The translations under genes were made by a program, and so were the position numbers. This document shows positions 17,021 to 25,391 of a stretch of DNA of 60,182 nt, piece by piece; position 1 is the stretch's first letter; the number at the start of each line of letters is the position of its first letter. The notes under the pieces were generated by a model. The model saw only the letters and a program-made list of their open reading frames with translations, searched no databases and was not told the DNA's origin. Origin of the DNA: Oligoflexia bacterium (GTDB taxonomy: Bacteria; Bdellovibrionota_C; UBA2361; JBGSMV01); the NCBI GenBank assembly GCA_019694515.1, contig JAIBBU010000019.1, positions 1 through 60,182 on the forward strand, read 5' to 3'.

Positions 17021-18657
17021 AGAAGCGCTTCCCACACAAAGATAAGGTCCTGTTAGTCAACATCACCAGGTTGGGGGACATGCTGCAGGCTACCCCGACC
17101 GTAGCGGGGATGAAGCTTGAGAATCCCAATTGTAAAATATCGGTGGTGGTCGAAAAGCAATTTGAATCGGTCTGCCGATTGATTCCGCATATCGATGAAG
17201 TCATTAGCATTGATCTGAGCATGACTGTACGGGCGCTGACCCGTGAAGGTGAGGGCATTGTAGACGCCTACGAATATCTCTCGGATTTTGTAAATGAGCT
17301 GCGCTCCAGAAAGTTTGACTATTGTTTAAATATGTCCTCCTCGGCGTACACAGCGATGTTGCTGCAGCTTGTGGGGATTAAGCGTAATGGCGGCTGGACC
17401 TCGGATGAAGAAGGTTATCGCGTGATTGAATCTGAATGGGCGCGGCTCTTCGCCACCTCTGTGTTCCATCAGAATCGCCAATTCAATTCACTAAATCTGG
17501 TCGATGTATTCCGTTGTTCCGCCGATGTCGAACGGCATCCTGATCACCTTGTGATCGACGTGCCTGAAAAGGATATGGAATATGCGCGGCAGATGCTGGC
17601 GGACGCCAAATTCACAAATCGGGGACCGATAATTTCAATTCAGGCGGGAGCCAGTCAGGGTAAACGCCAATGGGCCCCTGAAAATTTTGTCAAATTGATC
17701 AATTTGCTATTGAACAAGCTCCACGCGCGAGTGGTCTTGATCGGATCGGCGAAGGAGATGAATATCATCCAGCCGATCAAAGACGGCTGCAATTCGGAAA
17801 ATGTTTTTGTCGCTGCCGGTAAAACGGACATAGCGCAGCTGGCAGGTATCTTGAAACAGTCTAGCCTGTTAATTACGGGCGACACTGGGCCAATGCATAT
17901 TGCCGCGGCGGTGAAGACACCGGTCTTGTCGATGTTCTTGGCCTCGGCCTTTGGCTATGAAACCGGACCATACGGTAAGGATAATTTAGTACTGCAGCCG
18001 ATCATCGGGTGCGGGCCATGCAATCCCAATAAGTCTTGCGCCCGTCCCGATTGTCACTTTCATTTGGAGGCGGAGGCCGTAGCGGCGCTAACTGAGATGC
18101 GACTTAACGGACCGGTGCACTCGATTCCAGAGAATTTAGTCGACCCGCGCAAGGTCATCGTATTTAACACCTGCTTCGATCAGTACGGCTTCTATCATCA
18201 GACTCATCTGACACCGGCGAAGTATGATCAGCTGGATCCGTATCGCACTGCATACAGAAAGCTTTGGTTGGACGACCTCGGCGGCTACGATGTGGGCACC
18301 TCAGGATCCGGCTCGCTGCTTCGAACTGCTCCCGATTTGGGAAACGATCTGACGAAGGTAATCGATTGCGCCAATGAGGGTGTGCGATTGATCGGGGAGC
18401 TGGAACGATTGGTTAAAGACATCGCTTCTCCGCCGCTGCTGCTTGGCAAGGTTAACGACGAGCTTACCGAGCTGGATCGCCAAATCGAGCAGGTTGGATA
18501 CCATATCCCCTGGCTGGGCCCATTAACCCGTATGTTCGTGTTCGCAAAGGAGAATATTTCTGGAACTGAGGCCCTGGAGCTTGCATCACAAATGGCAGGG
18601 GTTTACTCAGACCTGGGACGACGGTGCAGGAAGCTCGGAACGTATCTAAATAATTAA
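17017..18657 (+). CDS. GT9 (heptosyltransferase-like) glycosyltransferase with C-terminal extension
   Basis: The first 340 residues match ADP-heptose:LPS heptosyltransferases: VLLVNITRLGDMLQATP at the N-terminus, a middle SIQAGASQGKRQW, and TGDTGPMHIAAAVKTPVL. A cysteine group (GCGPCNPNKSCARPDCHFH) follows, also common in GT9. Residues about 345-546 are an extra, mainly helical domain I do not recognise; typical GT9 enzymes are about 340-370 long. It transfers a heptose or related sugar in the cytoplasm. Its coupling to the CgeB fusion near fliS makes flagellin a candidate acceptor; LPS core is the alternative. Confidence 0.88.
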   Translation: MKKRFPHKDKVLLVNITRLGDMLQATPTVAGMKLENPNCKISVVVEKQFESVCRLIPHIDEVISIDLSMTVRALTREGEGIVDAYEYLSDFVNELRSRKFDYCLNMSSSAYTAMLLQLVGIKRNGGWTSDEEGYRVIESEWARLFATSVFHQNRQFNSLNLVDVFRCSADVERHPDHLVIDVPEKDMEYARQMLADAKFTNRGPIISIQAGASQGKRQWAPENFVKLINLLLNKLHARVVLIGSAKEMNIIQPIKDGCNSENVFVAAGKTDIAQLAGILKQSSLLITGDTGPMHIAAAVKTPVLSMFLASAFGYETGPYGKDNLVLQPIIGCGPCNPNKSCARPDCHFHLEAEAVAALTEMRLNGPVHSIPENLVDPRKVIVFNTCFDQYGFYHQTHLTPAKYDQLDPYRTAYRKLWLDDLGGYDVGTSGSGSLLRTAPDLGNDLTKVIDCANEGVRLIGELERLVKDIASPPLLLGKVNDELTELDRQIEQVGYHIPWLGPLTRMFVFAKENISGTEALELASQMAGVYSDLGRRCRKLGTYLNN

Positions 18658-18671
18658 ACAGAGGTTTTTTC

Positions 18672-19265
18672 ATGGTCGCGGTGAGAATTAATGGCGAAGA
18701 TGCCCCGATAAAGAGCGAAGGCGCTGCGAGAATGTCCGATCTGATCGAGTTAATCAAAAACTGGATCGATCCTGAACATATGATCACCAAGCTGCTGATT
18801 GACGGCAAAGACTTGGCTGATGAAGATTGGACCTCTGCTCTCACGAAATACGGTACTACTACAATTTTAGAGGTTGAAACCGGCACACCCGAAAGTTTTG
18901 TCGCAGAGAGACTCTCCACAGCCTCGGAGATCGTTCGTGAGGCCTACATGCAGTTCCGTGAAGCCCGCAAGAGCTTCCAGGATGGCAGTATGCAGGTCGG
19001 AAATCAAAAACTGCTTATGGCAGTCAATACTCTGCAGGCCTTCTTCGAGTGGTATGGCACTTTGGTCGAGCTGATCCCCGAAGCCGATCGAGCCAAGCAT
19101 GATCTCAGTCCGCAGGTTCGAGAGATTACCGAGATCTGCAAGCGCATCTGTCAGCAGCAGCTCTATCAATCCTGGTGGGCGTTGGGCGAAGCAATTCAAA
19201 ACGAGCTAGAACCAAAGCTCGACCAACTTGAGGATGTCTGCCGTCGGTTTAAAGCGACTAATTAA
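18672..19265 (+). CDS. Unrecognised protein: beta-grasp-like N-terminus plus helical domain
   Basis: The 197-residue product starts 14 bases after the GT9 gene with AGAGG upstream. Residues 1-75 read like a ubiquitin/ThiS-type beta-grasp fold: strand VAVRINGE, helix SDLIELIKNWI, strands KLLIDGKDL and TTILEVE. There is no C-terminal Gly-Gly. Residues about 80-197 are long helices (EIVREAYMQFREARKSF, QQLYQSWWALGEAI). No family recognised. Length, helical content and place in a fliS-led operon would suit a chaperone or scaffold for the transferases. The fold call is inference from pattern. Confidence 0.6.
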   Translation: MVAVRINGEDAPIKSEGAARMSDLIELIKNWIDPEHMITKLLIDGKDLADEDWTSALTKYGTTTILEVETGTPESFVAERLSTASEIVREAYMQFREARKSFQDGSMQVGNQKLLMAVNTLQAFFEWYGTLVELIPEADRAKHDLSPQVREITEICKRICQQQLYQSWWALGEAIQNELEPKLDQLEDVCRRFKATN

Positions 19266-19369
19266 GCTCCGCCGTTAAGGGCGTTGTCTCGATCCGCTAA
19301 TTTCTCCTACGACTCTACGAAATCGCACTAGATCTATCTAGCTCTCCGTCGCGTGTTAGTTGGCGTTTA

Positions 19370-19397
19370 TCAATATATTGATCCCCAGCGCCGATAG
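19370..19397 (+). promoter_or_regulatory. Candidate sigma28 (FliA) flagellar promoter
   Basis: TCAATATA (19370-19377), 12 bases, then GCCGATAG (19390-19397). The -10 box matches 7 of 8 bases of GCCGATAA and the -35 keeps the TCAA core. It ends 14 bases before the start of the HDOD-like gene, tying that gene to the flagellar regulon. Confidence 0.5.
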
Positions 19398-19411
19398 ACT
19401 GGTAGGGGGAC

Positions 19412-20524
19412 ATGGCAGAATCTCAGTCTAGTAACAGCCCGGTGAGCCTGCAGTCGGATGGCGAAATTCGCTGGAACCGTGCGCGTAAATACGCAGAGGG
19501 GATTGGTTCCATGCCCAATGTGTTTGCGGCTGCCGTGCGATTGCTTCGCACGGAAGAGCAGAGCGGCAAGAGCCTGCGACCGGTAACAAAATTTTTGGTC
19601 GGGCAGGCGTTTCGCGGGCAGAAGATCCTCGCGATGCTGTACTACGCTGCAAGACAGTTCAAGCCGGCTTCTTTGATTGGCCGGGATCACATCACTCTTG
19701 GAGAACTAATCGGAGTCTTTGAGCCATATGATCTGGCCGTCCTGTACGGCACCTTTCTGATTTATCGCCGTACCTTAAAACGTTCGGGGTATAACTACCG
19801 TGAGGCCCGAGCGGTGGCACCCCATCTCCATGCTGAAGCGCAGGTTGGAGGACTCGTAGGAGCAGCGATTCCAAGGATTGGCATAGGCAACGCGCTTTTG
19901 GCTGGGGTGGTGCAACCCCTCGGGATGTCGATGATTGCTGTACAGGATCCGGCAGGAGTACAGGAATATTACCAGCATCTGCAAGCGCTGAAACAACGCT
20001 GGGATTTAGGCTGGGAAGTGTCGCGCTTTGGCTGCACCTCGCTCCAGGTGGGGGGTGCTTTACTCAGCAAAGTTGGATTCGGAAAATCGGTGGTTGAGAC
20101 ATATCTGGGAGCATTGGATCCGCAGCTGGGCTTAGGTGATACGGCTGATGGCGGGCAAAATGCCATTCGCTATGGAAAGCTCTGGATTGAGGGGCTGATT
20201 GCAGGGCAGGCTCAGCCCCTAAAATCCATGCCCGGACAGTTCTATCCATTGGTGGCAGAACGCAACTGGCTTAATCAGCAACTGGCAGCTATCAATTTCG
20301 ATCAGCCCGCGTGGATTGAACGCGATGGCAGCAGCATCTCAGAGACATTGACCCCCATGTTATTCCGGGAGGACGAGATCAATAAGCCCGTGCCTCAACA
20401 ACTCCGCGACATGTTCACCCTCAAAGAAATCTCCGACATGGACGACGACGAATTCGACGACCTCGTCGACCAAATCTCCGACGATCTTATTCTCAGAGAC
20501 AAAGTTTCGACCGAGCAATTATGA
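19412..20524 (+). CDS. Degenerate HDOD-domain-like regulatory protein
   Basis: The 370-residue product resembles HDOD signalling proteins in its helical layout: EAQVGGLVGAAIPRIGIGNALLAGVVQPLGMSM takes the place of the usual GLLHDIG stretch, and SRFGCTSLQVGGALLSKVGFG that of the fGxdHaxvGaxLlxxWxlP motif. The metal-binding His-Asp is replaced, so no phosphodiesterase activity is expected; it probably works by protein contacts. The C-terminus is very acidic (DMDDDEFDDLVDQI). It sits behind a sigma28-like promoter in a flagellar/glycosylation island, so a role in motility control is reasonable. Confidence in the family is moderate. Confidence 0.6.
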   Translation: MAESQSSNSPVSLQSDGEIRWNRARKYAEGIGSMPNVFAAAVRLLRTEEQSGKSLRPVTKFLVGQAFRGQKILAMLYYAARQFKPASLIGRDHITLGELIGVFEPYDLAVLYGTFLIYRRTLKRSGYNYREARAVAPHLHAEAQVGGLVGAAIPRIGIGNALLAGVVQPLGMSMIAVQDPAGVQEYYQHLQALKQRWDLGWEVSRFGCTSLQVGGALLSKVGFGKSVVETYLGALDPQLGLGDTADGGQNAIRYGKLWIEGLIAGQAQPLKSMPGQFYPLVAERNWLNQQLAAINFDQPAWIERDGSSISETLTPMLFREDEINKPVPQQLRDMFTLKEISDMDDDEFDDLVDQISDDLILRDKVSTEQL

Positions 20525-20564
20525 TCTCTGGAAGGGCTAAGTCTCTCGCAGATCAGTATGCCCG

Positions 20565-20597
20565 CGCCCAATCCGGGCGATAATTTCAGATTTTTTT
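20565..20597 (+). terminator. Possible terminator after the HDOD-like gene
   Basis: CGCCC and GGGCG form a short stem around AATCC; a run of seven T follows but only 11 bases later, so efficiency is uncertain. Confidence 0.35.
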
Positions 20598-20695
20598 CGT
20601 TGAATTGCGAACGAATAGTTGCGTAATCGAGCTTGGAATGGAGGTCAGTGACTTTGCTCGAGAGCAACGCAGGGGTGAAGATTTGGCGCTTTGGT

Positions 20696-21634
20696 TTAGC
20701 CTTGAATTGGCGGAGCGCCTGTACAATACGGCTTGTAAGTTCCCGGAGGAAAAATTACTTCAGCGTCGCCACTCCGATAGGCGCAAGACGCGTCCTTGAA
20801 ATCATAGTATATTTGGAAGTACCAGGCGCGGCAGGCAGCGCGTCGATGGTTGCAAATTGACAGAACTCGGGGACGATGGCTCATTCGATCCGAAGTCTTG
20901 CTTTGTTTTGGAAGTGACCCTCGTTTCACTTTACGTAAGGCTGTGGTGCCTACAAAGCAGAGCCCCCTATTCATGCGTTCCGCGACAATTGCAAGTCGTC
21001 GCTGCTCGAGCTTATCGCGCATTATCTTCTCATACTGAGCCTGAGATAGATGCTCATATCCAGGCAACCTTTCGTATTTTAGGAAGACGGTTTCGACATA
21101 ATCCTTCATTGGAACGCGGGGATTGCTTCGCTTGGCGGCATAATATTCGGCCCAATTAACTACCTTGAAGGGTCTTTCAATGCCCTTCACCGCATCATTA
21201 AAGCAATTATACCCCGGGTAGTCGGAAAGTCGCTCGACGAGCCCATCCTTAATTGGTTGGAGGACGGTGTAAAAAAAATATTCCTCAACGTCCTCCGCTC
21301 CGGGCAAGAATTCTGAGGAATATCTCCGGGCCCAGAACCGGCCGCCGTCGTACTCGGGGGTATGCCTCGGCACGGCACGAGCAACGCTGCTATTAAGGTC
21401 TCGCATGAAATGAGCTCGATTTTCTAGGGGAAAGGCAGCCGGAGCTTGAATGTGGTTACCTTCGACTGCTAGGGCATATAGCTTTACTCCATAACGATCC
21501 GCATATTTTGCAGCGTAACCTAAGATGGATTTTTCGAGTGGGGAGTTATTGACGAACCAGAGCCGGGAGTTACGGCTCCGCGTCGTCAAAAACGAAGCGT
21601 ACTGAGAGGATTCGATGCGTGGGTGATAAGCCAT
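20696..21634 (-). mobile_element. REP-associated (Y1/IS200-like) tyrosine transposase gene
   Basis: The 312-residue product (from ATG 21634; the frame stays open to a TTG at 21754) has the Y1_Tnp layout: LWFVNNSPLEKSILGYAAKYADRYGVKLYALAVEGNHIQ, then WARRYSSEFLPG, whose Tyr is a candidate nucleophile. A C-terminal part contains FPPGTY, as in many long REP-associated transposases. The usual HxH pair of the MPNHVHL motif reads GNHIQ, so the second His is replaced and the protein may be inactive. Such enzymes cut and join single-stranded DNA at short hairpins. It lies on the opposite strand and interrupts the glycosylation island. Confidence 0.75.
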
Positions 21635-22065
21635 GACCAATGTTCGGCGTACAGATCCAATAGTTTCTAATGAATTTCGGAGGGCAGTGTTACTAGCGCG
21701 GGCGAGCTTCCTCCTGTGAGGTTTGGAGTGGGCATTGCTACATCTCTGAGACAACCGATTTTGAGAGTGAGTTACCAGGTCTCTGAGAGTAGGGGGGTGT
21801 CAGAAGGCTGACAGGGGGAAAGGAAATTGATGGGAAAATACTTAGTCAGATCAGGTAGATAGGGGTGGTGGGCTTTGGCAATGGAGTTGCAATTATATTC
21901 CGTGGCTTATCCGATTTTTTGGCATGCAACATGGTTCGGATGAGTGCTTTTAATGGGTTATCACCGGGTATGCGGTGATTAGCTGTCGAGTAGCCTGCAT
22001 AAGGTGACAGCTAACTAACACACCCTATTGGTGGCGTTGGGAGATTGGTTTTAAGGAGCTGCAAG
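21635..22065. other. Non-coding region around the transposase 5' side
   Basis: This 431-base stretch lies between the transposase and the GT4-TPR gene. It holds the two adjacent hairpins at 21960-22014; otherwise I see no gene. Confidence 0.5.
21960..22014. repeat. Two adjacent hairpins, possible REP/REPIN-like element
   Basis: ATCACCG/CGGTGAT (21960-21966 and 21973-21979, 6-base loop) is followed at once by TTAGCTGTC/GACAGCTAA (21979-21987 and 22006-22014, 18-base loop containing GTAG). They lie 39 bases before the SD of the GT4-TPR gene, so an mRNA leader function is also possible. Confidence 0.45.
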
Positions 22066-24588
22066 GTGACTACTGGATTTAATAAGACCGCGGGAACCAT
22101 CAAGGTTCTGATGCGTAACAGGCCGAATGCATTGACCCAGCGTGGTGGCGATACCGTGGTAATGGAACGCATCGCGGAAAATGTACGCGCACGTGGAATC
22201 GAGGTCACAATTGACCTGGATAATACGGCCCGATTGGCGGATTACGATCTAGTTCATCTCTTCAATTTCGCCTTACCGGATCTGCTTCGTCAGCAAGCTC
22301 AAGAGGTCAAATCTGCGGGTAAGCCATTCGTCGTTAGTGCGATGCTTGAGGATATCCCTACCTTCCACAATCAATCTATTCATGTCGCGAATATGCTGCA
22401 GCGCTACGTCTCTGAGGGGCAGCGGCGTGAGTGGTATCGAGACAATAGGGTTGAGATTGGCAGGGTGCCGCCGTGTCCGGCGTTTGAAAACTCATGGGCT
22501 GCGGCCAATGCGGCTGCTGTCTTCGTCACCGGAGCATCGGAGGAGCGGGTGCTAAAGGCTTATTATCCCTCCGTCAATGCTGTACGTATTACCGTCGGCA
22601 TCGATCAGGAGCCGAATCCCGGTCCGGAACTGTTCATTAAGAAGTACGGAATTAAGGATTTTGTGCTGTGTGTGGGGCGGCTGGAATCGAGAAAGAATCA
22701 GCTGATGCTGCTAAAAGCGCTGGAAGATTCGGATCTGACCGTCGTTCTAGCCGCCGGCGGATTTACTTATCAGCCGGGATACGAGCAGCATGTGCGTAAT
22801 TTTAAACGTCGCGGCCGTACCCTAGTGCTAGATAAGCTCCCACCAGAGATGCTAGCGAGTGCCTATGCCGCAGCGCGTGTACATTGCCTGCCTAGCTGGT
22901 ATGAGTTGCCGGGGCTTGTCTCTCTCGAAGCGGCCTTGCGTGGCTGCAATGTGGTGGCCGCCGACAACGGCACAGCCTTCGATTATTTCGAAGATAAGAT
23001 TTTCTATTGTGACCCGTGGAGTGCGGAGTCAGTGAAGAACGCGGTAATCGCGGCCTTCCATACTCCGACGCCACCCGATTTAAAGAGTTTAGCGGCCAGT
23101 TTTACTTGGGAGAGAACCGTGAAGAATATTATTGATACCTACGCCACCGTATCAGGAAAGGAAATACCGGCCGCTATTGCCGCCGTTACCCCAACCTGGA
23201 CCGACAGCGCCACTGATGCGGAGACGACGCTAGTCGCCGGAGAGGAGGCTGCGAAGGAAAGAGATCTGCCTCGCGCCGAAGAGCTGCTTCGATCGGCGAT
23301 TGCCAAGAACCCGCAGGCGGCCCGAGCACACAAAGCGCTCGGAGCGGTGCTGCTGGCGCAGAGTCGGGTAGAAGAGGCCAAGGCCAGCTTCGGACAGGCC
23401 TTGACGATTGACCCGAACGAAGCGCGGGCGCTCAGCGGAATGGGTATGTGCTGTATGATGGAAAAGAACCACCGCAGCGGCTATACCTATCTTGTAAAGG
23501 CGATGGAAGTCGCGCCAGCGCATCTGACGACACTAATGCAGCTGGTGGAATGTTCTTATGTGATTGGCCGCTTTGATGATCTGGAGCGATTCCTGCGTCA
23601 ATACGTAGCCGAAAATCCGGATGACGGAGAGATGCTCTTCTGCCATGCCGGAAGCCTCTACAAACTTGGACGCTACGCCGAAGCACGCAGCCGAAATGAT
23701 CAAGTGCTTTCTCGTAATCCTACTCATCTTGGGGCCGGACAATTACGCGATATCCTTAATCAGCAGGCGGGTGCAGCCAGCAACGCACCGACACAAACGG
23801 CTCCGGTCGGATCAACTGCAGCCCAAAAGCTTACTATTGGGACACCGATTACCCCCGCTGCAGCCACCCCGGCTATGCCGACCATGGCCAACATGGAGCA
23901 GCGCATTGCTGCCCTAGAGGAGGAGAAACGCCAAAAAAACTACGAGCCAGTAAAGCAAGGTTGTACCGAAATTCTTAATAGCCCGGCCCTTTCGCCTGAT
24001 ATTGCTGAACGTGCCAGATTGTTGCAGGCGGAGTGCTCAGTTCTAACAGGGGACTTGAGATCGGCTGCCACGCTCTATGATGCAGTCCTAAGCACGAATC
24101 CAAATTCGGCGCGTGCGATGTGTGGTCGCGGGGCACTGTCCGCGAACGCCAATGACTGGAGTGGCGCTAGAGACTGGTTTCAGAAAGCGCTGAATACCAA
24201 GCCTCGGTATGACGTGGCGCTCGCAGGGCTAGGGCTCACGGCGCATGTGGCCGGCGAAAACCACAAGGCCTGGGATTATTACACTCAAGCGGTCTCAGCC
24301 AATGCTGAGAATCAGCGGGCTTTGCTGGGATTGATTGAAATTGGCTATCAGCTCGGTAAACTCGCTGAGGTCGAGACCGCCATTCGAAGCTATCTCGATA
24401 TGCACCCGGCAGATCTCGATCTGGTGTATTCGCTGGCGGGATGTTTTTACGCCCAGGGCAAGTATGCCGATGCGATTGGTGAAATTAATAAAATTCTTCT
24501 GTTCAAGCCTGATCACACCCGTGCGATCGAGCTAAAACAGATGATCGAACAATCGCAGTCAGCGCGGCAGCATTACGCTCCGTTCTAA
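22066..24588 (+). CDS. GT4 glycosyltransferase fused to TPR repeats
   Basis: The 840-residue product has an N-terminal GT4-type transferase (about 20-365: CVGRLESRKNQ, then WYELPGLVSLEAALRG with the E-x7-E motif) and a C-terminal array of TPR units (about 385-570 and 600-835; for example AHKALGAVLLAQSRVEEAKASF, AGCFYAQGKYADAIGEINKIL), split by an Ala/Thr/Pro-rich linker. It probably moves a nucleotide-sugar-derived sugar onto a protein or glycan held by the TPRs. GTG 22066 is the start because AAGGAG is 7 bases upstream. It is the next plus-strand gene after the transposase and likely belonged to the same island. Confidence 0.85.
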   Translation: MTTGFNKTAGTIKVLMRNRPNALTQRGGDTVVMERIAENVRARGIEVTIDLDNTARLADYDLVHLFNFALPDLLRQQAQEVKSAGKPFVVSAMLEDIPTFHNQSIHVANMLQRYVSEGQRREWYRDNRVEIGRVPPCPAFENSWAAANAAAVFVTGASEERVLKAYYPSVNAVRITVGIDQEPNPGPELFIKKYGIKDFVLCVGRLESRKNQLMLLKALEDSDLTVVLAAGGFTYQPGYEQHVRNFKRRGRTLVLDKLPPEMLASAYAAARVHCLPSWYELPGLVSLEAALRGCNVVAADNGTAFDYFEDKIFYCDPWSAESVKNAVIAAFHTPTPPDLKSLAASFTWERTVKNIIDTYATVSGKEIPAAIAAVTPTWTDSATDAETTLVAGEEAAKERDLPRAEELLRSAIAKNPQAARAHKALGAVLLAQSRVEEAKASFGQALTIDPNEARALSGMGMCCMMEKNHRSGYTYLVKAMEVAPAHLTTLMQLVECSYVIGRFDDLERFLRQYVAENPDDGEMLFCHAGSLYKLGRYAEARSRNDQVLSRNPTHLGAGQLRDILNQQAGAASNAPTQTAPVGSTAAQKLTIGTPITPAAATPAMPTMANMEQRIAALEEEKRQKNYEPVKQGCTEILNSPALSPDIAERARLLQAECSVLTGDLRSAATLYDAVLSTNPNSARAMCGRGALSANANDWSGARDWFQKALNTKPRYDVALAGLGLTAHVAGENHKAWDYYTQAVSANAENQRALLGLIEIGYQLGKLAEVETAIRSYLDMHPADLDLVYSLAGCFYAQGKYADAIGEINKILLFKPDHTRAIELKQMIEQSQSARQHYAPF

Positions 24589-24621
24589 GCCTTAGTCTCA
24601 GCGACGGGAGCGCAGGTCCGA

Positions 24622-25389
24622 ATGCAGCCGGCGGTCGAGAGTATTCCGGAGCTCGAGGCGTTAAATGCCGAGAGCAGGCGAGTTAGTGCTGCGCTGTTGA
24701 CTCACCTTAGTCCGATTCAATCGGACATGCGGATCGATGCACAAAGTCAGCTGCCTGCTGATGGTCATTTCTATCTGCTGCGCGAGGGCTTAGTTCAGTA
24801 CTTTTACGGAGCGCGACAAATCGGGATCTTCGAAGCCGGAGATCTGATTAACCTAGAGCACCAACGCTTCTCCCCAGCCGTTCGATTTCAGACGGATTTT
24901 GCCGTCGTTGTCGATGTGTATGCTCTGACTGATCTGCAGGCGCAACTTGATAGCCATGCGCCAGTAAGAGAGATGTGGAGTAGCTTGATTTCCGTCCATG
25001 CCGCGAGACTTGGTGCCGTTAGTGCCTCACTCTCAAAATTGCACTCGGAGGTTGCCCCCAAGCTGCTTCAATTTGAGCGCGGTGAAACGATCATTCGGCA
25101 GAATGACAAAGCGGATAAAGTCTATACTTTACTCGATGGTAGCGCGGAAGCGATTGTCGACGGCAAAGTGGTAGGCAAAATCTTAGGCGATGAAATATTC
25201 GGGGCGCTGGCCGCCATCAATGGTGCACCACGCACGGCAACGGTGCGCTGCACCAGCACCTGTACCGTGCTGTCGCTGCCAGCCGAAAACTTTATTCAGC
25301 TTCTCGATACCCATCCGCATACAGTGCTGAAGATGATCGAGGACATGGCGCGAGTAATCAAGGAACTGAACGCTCAGGTGGTGAGATAG
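24622..25389 (+). CDS. Protein with two cyclic-nucleotide-binding-like domains
   Basis: The 255-residue product has a divergent cNMP-binding-like beta roll at about 40-115 and a standard one at about 140-250 (FERGETIIRQNDKADKVYTLLDGSAEA, GDEIFGALAAINGAPRTATV). The phosphate-binding cassette keeps the GE/A...PRTATV layout. No DNA-binding HTH follows, so it is not a Crp-type regulator; it may be a regulatory subunit or partner of the glycosyltransferase 33 bases upstream. Confidence 0.75.
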   Translation: MQPAVESIPELEALNAESRRVSAALLTHLSPIQSDMRIDAQSQLPADGHFYLLREGLVQYFYGARQIGIFEAGDLINLEHQRFSPAVRFQTDFAVVVDVYALTDLQAQLDSHAPVREMWSSLISVHAARLGAVSASLSKLHSEVAPKLLQFERGETIIRQNDKADKVYTLLDGSAEAIVDGKVVGKILGDEIFGALAAINGAPRTATVRCTSTCTVLSLPAENFIQLLDTHPHTVLKMIEDMARVIKELNAQVVR

Positions 25390-25391
25390 AC

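Noticed and set aside
21635..21754. 40-codon upstream extension of the transposase to a TTG
   Set aside because: No RBS and Arg/Ser-rich composition; ATG 21634 gives a normal Y1-type start region.
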